From contig CAUYUJ010005747.1 of assembly GCA_963575745.1 (NCBI GenBank), positions 1-27,500 of the forward strand: a stretch of DNA of 27,500 nt, read 5' to 3'. The position numbers and the translations under genes are program-made. Position 1 is the first letter of the stretch; each line of letters begins with the position of its first letter. The notes under the pieces are model-generated. The model had not been told where the DNA came from and made no database searches. It saw only the letters and a program-made list of their open reading frames with translations. Source of the DNA: Prorocentrum cordatum (taxonomy: Eukaryota; Sar; Dinophyceae; Prorocentrales; Prorocentraceae). Shown here in pieces: positions 18,900-26,772 of this stretch.

Positions 18900-19595
18900 A
18901 CGCTGGAAGAGCCTCTTGCCTCGCGTGCTTGGCTATCGCGTCGGACAGCTCGTTCCATGGATGCCCCCCCCCCCCCCTGCTGCGCGGCAGGGGCGCAGCG
19001 GGCGCGCCCGAGAGACCGCCTCGTAGACGTGCGCGGCCCGGACCGCGAATGGCTCCGTCTGGGCACAACCTGGCGAAGCACGTCCCAGAGCCAGCTGGCA
19101 GTCGCAGCTGACCTCCGCGGCAACGTGGGGCGGAACCTGCAAAGCATACACCATGGCCCACAGCGCCCCCGCCGTCTCCGTAGTCACACTGTTGACCATA
19201 TCCTCCGCCGCTGTTTGGGCAACGCTGTCTTTGGTGTCCCCGCTGAAGAAGCCATCAAACTTGAAGTCGCCCCTGTCGGAGTGCGCTATTGCGCAGGCCC
19301 GCGCAGACAACGCACGGTCATCTGGCCAGGACGAACCATCACAAAACACGTGGACCCGATCCACCGGCGTGGATAAGGGGCGACAGTCTGCCAGCGCAAG
19401 CTTTGTATGTTCATGAAGCTGAAAGCGGCCGACGTCCCGTCGCAAGTGGATGTGCCAACGTCGTAGCTGGAACTTCCAGTTGATCGGCCGGGGTGCGCCC
19501 ATGGTGCAGAATCCCATACCTTGGCCACATCCGGGTGAGACATTCGTATATTGACGTATGCCAGTACCGCTCGGCGGTGGAAGAGTTTGAGCCAA
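18900..19595 (-). pseudogene. LINE RNase H domain located upstream of the endonuclease
   Basis: The frame has VDRVHVFCDGSSWPDD with the first catalytic Asp near 19337. ACAIAHSDRGDFKFDGFFSG follows, then TTETAGALWAMVYAL (Glu) and AEVSCDCQLALGRA (Asp). After a frame change at a run of 14 G in sense (18964-18977 on the plus strand), another frame gives HPWNELSDAIAKHA, matching the last RNase H motif with its Asp. All four acidic positions are thus seen. The following 70-80 codons lead to the endonuclease. In characterised LINEs of the I and related clades RNase H follows RT, so this placement is unusual. Confidence 0.75.
18964..18977. repeat. Homopolymer run, 14 C
   Basis: It lies inside the RNase H domain; the domain continues in a different frame on its other side. 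Confidence 0.95.
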
Positions 19596-19599
19596 CCTG

Positions 19600-20590
19600 G
19601 CAAGAGAAAGTCAACATGCACGATAGCTGGTGCACGGCAGGAGAGATCCCGTCGCGTTGTAGCCAGAAGGGGCCCAGTCAGAATGTCGACATCGCGAGGA
19701 TTCTGACGGGGAGGTGGGGTCGATAAAGTACTCTCTACCTCGTGGTCGGCCACAGTTCGCTGAGCAAGTAACAACGAGCTTGGGAAAGGGCACGGAGTGC
19801 GTGCTAGAGGTGGGAGCCCCGCCCGAACAAGCTCCACCTCGTCGTCTGAAGTCAAGGGAGCTGCTGAAACGCATCAGCCGTTCCTCCCCCCACCCCTTCG
19901 CCAGGGGCCCTCAGCGCGCCCTCTGCCAGATCACCATCACCATCTGGAACTGCTACTTCGTGTGGTACTTCTGGCAACCCCCCCCCCCAGGCCTTCCCGA
20001 CGCTGTGACGGAGACCCATCAACTTCAACTGTCTCGTCCCACTCTGCATCCGTGCGCGCAACCGCACCGCGCGAAGAAGGCCTCCTGGTCGCGCTAGCTT
20101 CAGCATGTGGAGCTGACCCGTGCAGTGAAGCCCGCCCATACTCCCGGGCTGGCATCTTGCTCTTCGTACTCCTGTCCGCCCCTCCACCCTCGCCAGGGCG
20201 CGCTGGCGCCGCACTGCGAAAGGGCTCGACGTGGGAGGCGTGGACGGAGACGCACTCAGCACCATCTGCTTCCAAGGGCGGCTCCTGCGTCGAGGCGGGG
20301 GCACTCTCGGGAATGGCCCATAGCTATCAACGGCCTCCCCATGTAGAAGCGATGCATTGTGCTCGAACGCCTCAGCTCGCTGTTCTTGCTCCAACGCAAA
20401 AATCGCCTTCGGCGGCCTGCTCTTCCAGAATGATGTCTACCTGATCCTCGCCCCACTCGTCACGAACACCGTCGGTAAGGAGCTGGGCTGCATCGCGCCC
20501 ACCGCATCGACACTGTCCATAGTATCCGTATGAGGTAGAGAGTTCTGCTTGGCCAAAACCCCGTTCGGCTTGGTGCTCTGCTGCTTGAAG
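19600..20590 (-). pseudogene. Degraded LINE coding stretch between coiled-coil ORF and RNase H
   Basis: Protein-like fragments appear in alternating frames: IVHVDFLLPGWLKLFHRRAV just before RNase H, and EQEQRAEAFEHNASLLHGEA with VDSYGPFPRVPPP further upstream. No domain is recognised. A run of 11 C at 19978-19988 coincides with a likely frame break. Confidence 0.4.
19978..19988. repeat. Homopolymer run, 11 C
   Basis: It lies in the degraded stretch upstream of RNase H. Confidence 0.95.
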
Positions 20591-21505
20591 TTAGGCCCGC
20601 TGCTGCAATGGCCGCACCTGGAACTGCCGGTTGTCGCGGTCGCGCTCTAGTCTGTCCAATTCCTCCGCTCGCTCTTCCTCGACCAGCATCTCGTCGGCCC
20701 CCCTGGCCCCAGTGCTCGACCCGCTCTGCCCAGACGGCGGTGAAAAGGGAGGTGGCGGACAAGGAGAACATCGTCTCCATCGGTGATGTTCGTATTCCAC
20801 TGCTGCATCTTCCTCTTGATCGGTGCGTCTTGCCATCTCCGCGTCGGACATTAAATCGCCCAACTTGTTTGCCTCAATCAAAGCTTGAACAGCCGGCCGA
20901 CTCGGAGATTGACCATAGGGATAAGGTACTCGACGATGTCGCAAATTAGGTGCAGGGCCGCAACCAGCAGCATCATAACCAACTGATGACGCAGAACTGC
21001 GCAGCGCGACGATCTGCTTCTCCAGCTCTCTAGTATTGGCCGCAGTCTCCTGCGCAGCAGCCGCGCACACGAGCGCGTCGACCTCGCGACGCTGATGGGC
21101 TTCTTCTGACCTGCGAACCAAACCCATCCAAGCCTCGGAACAGCGCGCGTTCAACTTCTCCTTCTGTTGCTGCGACTGCTCCTCGACTGCGGCGCGAGCC
21201 TCGCCCAACCTCTGGGCCTCTATCTCCCCATGGGGATCCCAGCGCGCCTGAGAGCTCTGACTCGCATGAGCCTGTTCAATCAGATAGGAGAAGCTTCTTC
21301 TGCCACGCGTACTTGCGCTGCTCACCAACCTCTCGACCAAGTAACTGTCGCTCTCCATTCTCCGTGACTTCAGCTCGCTGCCGAATCCCGCCTTCCACAT
21401 TTGCAACCTCTGGCTCGGCAATCTGCTTAAACTTGGTGGCCAATAAGTACGCGATCCATTCCACCAGTCGTGTATATTCTTCTGCTTGCACCATGCGTTG
21501 GTCAA
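20591..21505 (-). pseudogene. LINE-associated coiled-coil protein, second part
   Basis: The 304-codon frame becomes convincing from about FSYLIEQAHASQSSQA: Gln/Glu/Ala-rich helical sequence (EIEAQRLGEARAAVEEQSQQ; ELEKQIVALRSSASSVG), then DLMSDAEMARRTDQEEDAAV, a proline patch, and a basic/acidic tail (EEERAEELDRLERDRDNRQF). It likely continues the upstream protein after one or two frameshifts; the frame at 21276-21560 (KKGAALKGEELVEAQRKAV) bridges them. A coiled-coil ORF upstream of the enzymatic region is typical of LINE ORF1, but no RNA-binding motif is visible. Confidence 0.5.
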
Positions 21506-21564
21506 CCTGAACAGCTTTGCGTTGTGCCTCGACCAATTCCTCGCCCTTGAGAGCAGCGCCCTTT

Positions 21565-22746
21565 TTATAGCTTGGCAAAGTACTGTGTCCTCTCAGCACG
21601 CAACTGCTGTTCGTTCTCTGCCATGGCCATCTTCGCATGCTCGTATACCGCCTGCGTTGCCTGCTGGACCGCCGTGGACATAGGTGTGCCTGAATTTGCC
21701 GGTCCACCTTTCTCGCCGAAGAAACCTGGATGTCTTGCCATCCGAGACTGGCCTTTTCCACCCGCCAAGTGTTGCGCATGAGTAGCGTACTGCTGGGCGG
21801 GCCCAAGACGTTGGCCAGCATGGCTTGCTACTCTGTCGACAGAGAACGGCTGGATTGATGTCCTCGGCGCCGGCGAGCCCTTCCCAGAACTCAACACCTG
21901 CACCGACTGGGCCACTGGAGAATCCGTAGGAGACCGCACCCCTCCATACGGATCAGCAAGGGATCCACCTGGAGGACTCCTCGCCGGACTTGGGGACGTC
22001 CTGGGGCGTCCAAAAGGCTCGAGGTGATGCCCGTCAACAACTGGGGTAGCAGACACTCTGGGCTCTCCACGAAGCGGACGTGGCCTACTGCTGCCTGTGT
22101 TTGGCAAGACTTGAGGCGCAGGCCCTGGCGGTGGAGGCGGAGGCGGCGGCGGCGGATGTGCCTCAGCTCCAATAGAAATTATTTCATCGTCTCCGTCGCC
22201 TCCAAGTCGGATTGATAAGATATGCTTGCGGCGATCATGTTCTTCTCCTGATGTAGACGAAGGCTCTTGTCCGTAACTCAACGCCGCCGCCTCCGCCAGC
22301 AAATCCTCGTAATAGGTGATCACCGATTTTTCATACATCGAGTCAATATCAAACTCTCGCGATTGCTTCTCCAATGACAACAGCTTTTCCTGAGTTCGAT
22401 TGAGTCCGTCTAGAGTTTCTCGTCGTTGAACGTCTGGAGGCTTCGTAAACCAATACATTGACATCAGAACCGCCAGCTCGTGCTCCTGCTTCTGCAACCG
22501 TGTGCCGTTCTCCTTCGCCTCGTGGAGCAACTTTGCGTTAGCTCGGAGCTCCTCTTCCAACATCGTCTTGTGGGCTTTCCACGCATTCGGCTGTTCTGGT
22601 GTCGGCAAAAACAAATGATGTCGTTGATCAAACCCCGAAGTACACATCATAGTTCTGTCAATCATGATATTGATCTCCTTGTCCAAACTGACCTGCTGTT
22701 CTCGCTGGCGTCGCGCTGTTGGCTGCTGTTGCTGCTGCCTCTTCAT
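21565..22746 (-). CDS. 393-codon coiled-coil/proline-rich ORF, possible LINE ORF1
   Basis: This is the longest uninterrupted protein-like frame of the minus strand. It starts MKRQQQQQP; upstream the frame is open for a short way, so the start is a guess. Residues about 60-95 (TMLEEELRANAKLLHEAKEN) and 125-150 are strongly helical and heptad-like. An acidic stretch (GGDGDDEIISIGAEA) precedes a ten-proline run at about residue 200, and the C-terminal half is Pro/Ser/Gly-rich. It ends in another helical segment (AVYEHAKMAMAENEQQLRAE). I recognise no catalytic domain. Position and orientation suggest ORF1 of the LINE; a degraded host scaffold-type gene is the alternative. Confidence 0.5.
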   Translation of the reverse strand: MKRQQQQQPTARRQREQQVSLDKEINIMIDRTMMCTSGFDQRHHLFLPTPEQPNAWKAHKTMLEEELRANAKLLHEAKENGTRLQKQEHELAVLMSMYWFTKPPDVQRRETLDGLNRTQEKLLSLEKQSREFDIDSMYEKSVITYYEDLLAEAAALSYGQEPSSTSGEEHDRRKHILSIRLGGDGDDEIISIGAEAHPPPPPPPPPPGPAPQVLPNTGSSRPRPLRGEPRVSATPVVDGHHLEPFGRPRTSPSPARSPPGGSLADPYGGVRSPTDSPVAQSVQVLSSGKGSPAPRTSIQPFSVDRVASHAGQRLGPAQQYATHAQHLAGGKGQSRMARHPGFFGEKGGPANSGTPMSTAVQQATQAVYEHAKMAMAENEQQLRAERTQYFAKL

Positions 22747-23109
22747 CGACTGATTGCAGTGCGCACCATCGACAATGTCAGTCTCTTTCTCCGTCCGTCG
22801 TACAGCACATGTTGCAGGACCACTTCGACATCTTCAGGAAGCTCTAGCCTGCACGCGGCGGCGCCGCAAGCGCCTGTGCCAAGGTGGCTCGGGACGCTTG
22901 GCCGCCGGCCTCGCCCTCACGCCACAGGGCGGGCGCACCGCCAGGCAGCAGCCCAGAGCGGCCCGCCGCGTGCGCCGCCGCCAGAGACCGCCGCCGCGGC
23001 GGGGGATGTGGGGTCCTCCCCCCCGCGCGGTTTCCATGGCGAGCGTCGCTGCCGCCGCCCGCGCGTGGGCCAGCGCGGCGGCCGTCCCACCCCGAGCGGG
23101 CAGACGGCT
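22747..23109. other. GC-rich spacer upstream of LINE ORF
   Basis: In LINE sense this precedes the coiled-coil ORF and may include its 5' UTR. CGCCGCCGC-type runs give long open frames on both strands with no domain. I see no promoter. Confidence 0.35.
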
Positions 23110-23410
23110 GCCTCCTCCCTCCTCCTCCTCCTCCTCCTCCTCCTCCTCCTCCTCCTCCTCCTCCTCCTCCTCCTCCTTCTCGCACGGCCTCGTCCTCGTC
23201 CTCGTCGCCTCCCTCCCCCCCCATCCATCCTCCTGCCCTCCTCCCTCCCTCATCCGTTTCCATCCCTCCTCCGTCTCCCTCCCTCCTCAGTTTCCCTCCC
23301 CCCTCCCACCTCCATCGCCCTCCCCCTCCCTCCCCCTCCCTTCTCTTTCCCTTGTTCTCGTCGCATCCCTCCCTCCCCCTCCCTCCATCCCTCTCTTCCT
23401 TCTACGTTAG
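23110..23410 (+). repeat. CTC and CCCTCC polypyrimidine tract
   Basis: An almost pure (CTC)n run occupies 23115-23180, followed by CGTCCTCGTCGCC and about 200 bases of CCCTCC/CCCCTC. Translated frames are low complexity only. Confidence 0.95.
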
Positions 23411-23620
23411 GCAAACTTGGGTTAGCTAGACCGTAGCACTCGAATGACCACAACAAGGGCTCTTGTGCAAAAAAGACTGCCCTCTGAGAAGCGAGCGCTC
23501 GAACAATAAAAAGCGCGGTGCGACAGAGTGTAGTAAGAACAAAGTTGAGCAACGAGAGTCCATTACTTTCTCCTCCCCTTCCTGGTCATCCGAGAGACAG
23601 CATATGGGGGAATGAACAAT
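23411..23620. other. Unassigned short spacer
   Basis: AT-balanced DNA without evident genes or repeats. Confidence 0.3.
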
Positions 23621-23776
23621 GACATAAACATAATAACTCGGAGGTCCGCACGGATTTCTTGAATCGGCGCTGGGGCCCCCAGGCAGCGTTTCTGGCGCCG
23701 CACCTGGCGCGTTCCGCGGGGGGTCCAGCGCGGATCCAAGAAATCCGTGTGGATCTCCGAGATTTTATGTTTATAA
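23621..23776. mobile_element. TIR element family 2, copy 2
   Basis: The left arm starts CTCGGAGGTCCGCACGGATT at 23637 and the right arm ends AATCCGTGTGGATCTCCGAG at 23761. They are complementary at most positions over about 40 bp, and the complementarity extends outward through ACATAAACATAATA and TTTTATGTTTATAAT. The middle carries TGGCGCCG and a GGGGGGTCCAGCGCGGATCC block shared with copy 1. No coding capacity. Confidence 0.8.
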
Positions 23777-23854
23777 TAATTGTCGCTTCCCCTAGAATGC
23801 GAAATCACCGGACCTGGACTTGCAGAACTCCGCGAGGATGTGTCGCGTCGGAGT

Positions 23855-23955
23855 TGATCACCCCTGTCGTCATGGCGCGCTTCGCGCGCCAGGGGCGGCG
23901 CAGGCGGACCAGCGCTGACCCAAGCAGTCCGCGCGGACTTCCGAAATCTATGCCT
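23855..23955. mobile_element. TIR element family 2, copy 3 (partial)
   Basis: The right half is recognisable: GGCGCGCTTCGCGCGCCAGG, GGGCGGCGCAGGC, then GACCAGCGCTGACCCAAGCA and GTCCGCGCGGACTTCCGAAA, in the order of copies 1 and 2. A matching left arm is diverged or missing. It lies only about 80 bp from copy 2. Confidence 0.6.
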
Positions 23956-24010
23956 GCGACGTGATATTGCTTCCAGCATCGTCCTCGTGGTTCTCAGCCC
24001 CTCCGGATAA

Positions 24011-24215
24011 TTCTCCTCCTCCTCCTCCTCCTCGTCCTCCACGTCCTCCTCCTGCCCCGCCTCCACAATATCATCCTCCAATTCGCCGCCCTACGCGTCC
24101 TCCTCTTTCTCCTCCTCCTCCTCCTCCTCATCTTGCTCCTCCCTCTCCTCCTTCTCCCCCTTATCCTCCTCCTCATCCTCCTCCTCCCGCTTCCTCCTCC
24201 TCCTCCTCCTCCACT
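24011..24215 (+). repeat. CCT/CTC polypyrimidine tract
   Basis: About 200 bases dominated by CCT and CTC triplets, interrupted near 24055-24100. Confidence 0.9.
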
Positions 24216-24238
24216 TGGCGGCGAGCGCTGGGGGGACG

Positions 24239-24351
24239 TGAGAAGGGGCGAGCCTTCTCAGAAGGCTCGGCAGTCCCAAGGCCCTCTGAGAAGTTTCGCC
24301 GCCTTCTGAGAAAACCTTTTCCTTTTCACTTCCCCCCCTCGCTCGACGCCG
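24239..24351 (+). repeat. Dispersed repeat family 3, copy 2
   Basis: GGGGCGAGCCTTCTCAGAAG, GGCTCGGCAGTCCCAAGG, CGCCGCCTTCTGAG and CACTTCCCCCCCTCGCTCGA follow the same order as at 11573-11755. The core CCTTCTCAGAAGG is palindromic. Confidence 0.7.
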
Positions 24352-24596
24352 ATCCTCCTTCCCCTCACCTTCTCCTCCTCTCCTGCCGATCCTCCTCCCA
24401 TCCCTACCTACCCCTACTCCGAGCTTTACCAAACCGCTAAGTTCACTTCCGCCTCCTCGCCGAGCAGACGCCAGGCGCAGGAGGGGGTAGCGACTTTTCG
24501 AGGCGATAGTACTGCCCGCAACCTATAGGAGTACAGAAGGAGGGTCGAGGAGAGGGGGGACCGAGGAGAAAGGGGACAGAGGATAGAGGCGCCGGG

Positions 24597-24655
24597 TCGA
24601 CGACGACGACGACAACCTCCGAGAACCTCCGGGAGCCTTCGAGAACCTCCGAGCA
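24597..24655 (+). repeat. GACGAC run and CGAGAACCTCCG short tandem repeat
   Basis: A GACGACGAC run (24597-24613) is followed by three variants of CGAGAACCTCCG/GGAGCCTTCG. Confidence 0.7.
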
Positions 24656-24696
24656 TGCACGCGGAGCGAGCCATGGGCGGCACCGAAAGTGCCGCC

Positions 24697-24745
24697 GGGG
24701 GGGTCAAGTGCCGATCCAAGAAATCAGCGCGGACCTCAGAGAAAG
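24697..24745. mobile_element. TIR element family 2, copy 4 (right-arm fragment)
   Basis: GGGGGGGTCAAGTGCCGATC and CAAGAAATCAGCGCGGACCT followed by CAGAGAAAGTATG match the right arm of copies 1 and 2. No left arm is found in the preceding 150 bases, so this is a fragment. Confidence 0.6.
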
Positions 24746-24799
24746 TATGCTCGTGCCCCTTTCTGGTCCTCGACACGTTCGGAGACGTACGAAAACCGA

Positions 24800-24830
24800 G
24801 CACGACGACGACGACGACGACGACGACGGC
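24800..24830 (+). repeat. ACG trinucleotide microsatellite
   Basis: About ten ACG triplets in a row. Confidence 0.95.
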
Positions 24831-26281
24831 ACCGCTGCCCCAACAGGGCGGCAGGTGCTCCCACCCGCCGCGACGGGTGGCCGAAGCGGGGCACGCGGAG
24901 CACGCGCAGAGGCTCCCGAGAGCCTCCGACGCCTGCTGGCAGGATCGGAAACTGGGCGAGGGCTGGCAAATCAGTGGCTGCTTAAACGGTTTCCCCGAAC
25001 AAATTCCCGGAATCAAGCTCAGCGCACTACATAGTAAGCGGGCTGCTTCCCGGTAGAAAACAAACAGAACTTCCCGGAGCTCCGTGTTAGCAGCCACGGG
25101 TTTGCCAGCTTTCGCCTGGCTTCTGAACCTTTCACAAGAAACCCAACCCTGAGACCCCAGGACGTGCATCGATTCGTGGTGTGGGAACGCCGCGCTCCCG
25201 AACGCAAAGGAAGTCGTCGAAACCCGAGAAGCCCAGGGCACCCTGGAGGCGAGCAGGGTGTTCCTTGGCATGGGTCCCCACTGTATCCATAGCCACTGCG
25301 ACTTGGCCTTTCTGGGACGGAAAGCCAAAAGGGCGAGGCGCACAGTGGATATAGAAAGCATCTAGCCTCTAGGGGCCAGATGCTTGCCCATCTCCGCTGC
25401 GCCTCGGGTTTCTGAGGAAGGGAACCTGAAACTCCGAGATGCAATGGATATGGATCTACAGCTTGCCCGCAACATCTTCCGCATGACTTGAGCACGTCCG
25501 AAGACGCCAGAAACAGGGAACGACGAGCCCCCGAAAACCTCCCTAGCCCCGTCCACCCCCCCTCCCGCGATGGGTGGCCGCAATTGGATTCCAACGTGGG
25601 TCTGTTAGTATAGAGAGGGTCATGACACAAACGTTGCAACACATATTCTGCGTATCTGTGCATATGCGGTCTGGCAAATCGGGGCGGCATCATCGCGACG
25701 CCAAGGGGCGTCGCGGACTCGAGCCTTTGGCCTTGAAGCACGAAGCGCACGATTACCCAGATCATGAAGTTCTGCAACAAGTCACTGTGTTCTGGGGGCG
25801 CACGGACACGCAAAACACTGTTCAGCTAATCGTTAGCTGGCGCCCGCCTCGAACTCATGCCCCACCCCCCGCCTCTTCCAAATGTCCTTTCGCTGTGGCC
25901 CCACCCTCCTCATGCCCCTCCGATCGCCCCGGTCCCCATCGTGCCCTTCATCCACATTGCTCACCCCCCATGTGCCAATTCACGTCGTTCCTCGTCGTCT
26001 TCCTGCGCCGGATTCGTTCCCCCATCGTCCACATGCCTGCCCTCCTCCAATCCTCTACGCCCTAGTGCACATCATGCCCCCAACTTCTGCCTCCCCCACC
26101 TCCCTCGCCCTCGCGATGCTGACACCGATGATCCACATCCTCCTGGGCTCATTTCTTCCGCTCTCGTCCAGTCCCGTTCATCCTTGGCCCCTCGGCCACC
26201 CCTCCTATCGAACCCCTTCCTTCCCACAGCCCACCATCTCCACCCCCCCCGCGCCTTTGCATGCCCAGACCACGGCCCCCT
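24831..26281. other. Unassigned non-coding stretch
   Basis: Long open frames occur on both strands (for example plus 25857-26612, minus 24426-25361 and 25019-25813), but they overlap one another, are Pro/Ser/Arg-rich and show no domain. I take them as chance frames in GC-rich DNA. I saw no RNA gene. Confidence 0.35.
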
Positions 26282-26600
26282 CCTGGACCAGCCGGGAGAC
26301 CCGCGGAAACTCCCGCCCAGAGACCACTCCAGCGAACGGCGCGCAGCAAATGCACAGTTGGAGACACGAACTGTGCATTTCGACCGCGCACGACGCCCCC
26401 CTGGACCAGCCGGAAGGGAAACGCGAAAGTTCCCGCCCATTCAACACCACCCGCGAGGGACACACTCCAAATACACAGATGGGAACGAAATCTGTCTACA
26501 CAGATCACACCACGATCTGTGTAAACAGTCGGCCCACACACGAAAATACACAGTTGAAGACACAAACTGTGTACACAGATCACACCTTGATCTGTGTATT
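26282..26600. repeat. Hairpin array: two leader repeats plus five stem-loops with 9-nt loops
   Basis: A leader beginning CCTGGACCAGCCGG and ending near CCCGCCCA occurs at 26282 and at 26400, each followed by hairpins. Hairpin 1 is 26348-26380 (AAATGCACAGTT, 9-nt loop, AACTGTGCATTT). Hairpin 2 is 26469-26501, imperfect. Hairpin 3 is 26497-26523 (TACACAGAT, loop, ATCTGTGTA). Hairpin 4 is 26547-26573 (TACACAGTT, loop, AACTGTGTA). Hairpin 5 is 26572-26598 (TACACAGAT, loop, ATCTGTGTA). The loops differ in sequence but are all nine bases. Neighbouring hairpins share arm bases, so alternative pairings exist. Confidence 0.85.
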
Positions 26601-26686
26601 TCGAAAAGGTAAACGCTCGCCACCTTGAGGGCGCCCCGACTTTGCCAGCCCAGAACCGAGGTTGACATGCCCAGCTGGGGGGGACT

Positions 26687-26772
26687 GCAAATACACACTT
26701 CCCCGGCCCAGGGCGCCCCGGAGAGAACCGCAAATGCACGCTTCCCTGGCCCAGGGCGGCCGCGGTGTAACG
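26687..26772 (+). repeat. 43-bp tandem repeat, two units
   Basis: Units 26687-26729 and 26730-26772 both start GCAAAT(A/G)CAC(A/G)CTTCCC and continue GGCCCAGGGCG. The AAATRCAC core is also the 5' arm sequence of the hairpins 100-300 bases upstream. Confidence 0.8.

Larger units (their letters stand above)
14087..22746 (-). mobile_element. Decayed LINE (non-LTR retrotransposon)
   Basis: On the minus strand the order is coiled-coil ORF (22746 down to about 20590), RNase H (about 19360-18930), AP-type endonuclease (about 18700-17996), RT (about 17300-15900) and a C-terminal zinc-finger-like tail (about 14290-14087). Frame changes are frequent and several coincide with long G runs in the sense strand. 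Apart from the first ORF no complete coding frame remains. AP endonuclease plus RT identifies a LINE. RNase H upstream of the endonuclease is not the usual I/R1-type order. Element ends and a poly-A tail are not identifiable. Confidence 0.85.

Noticed and set aside
22480-23436. 318-codon plus-strand ORF
   Set aside because: It is antisense to the coiled-coil ORF at its start and then runs through GC-rich and CTC low-complexity sequence.
26348-26598. CRISPR array
   Set aside because: Units are adjacent or overlapping palindromes without regular unique spacers, and the context is eukaryotic retroelement DNA.
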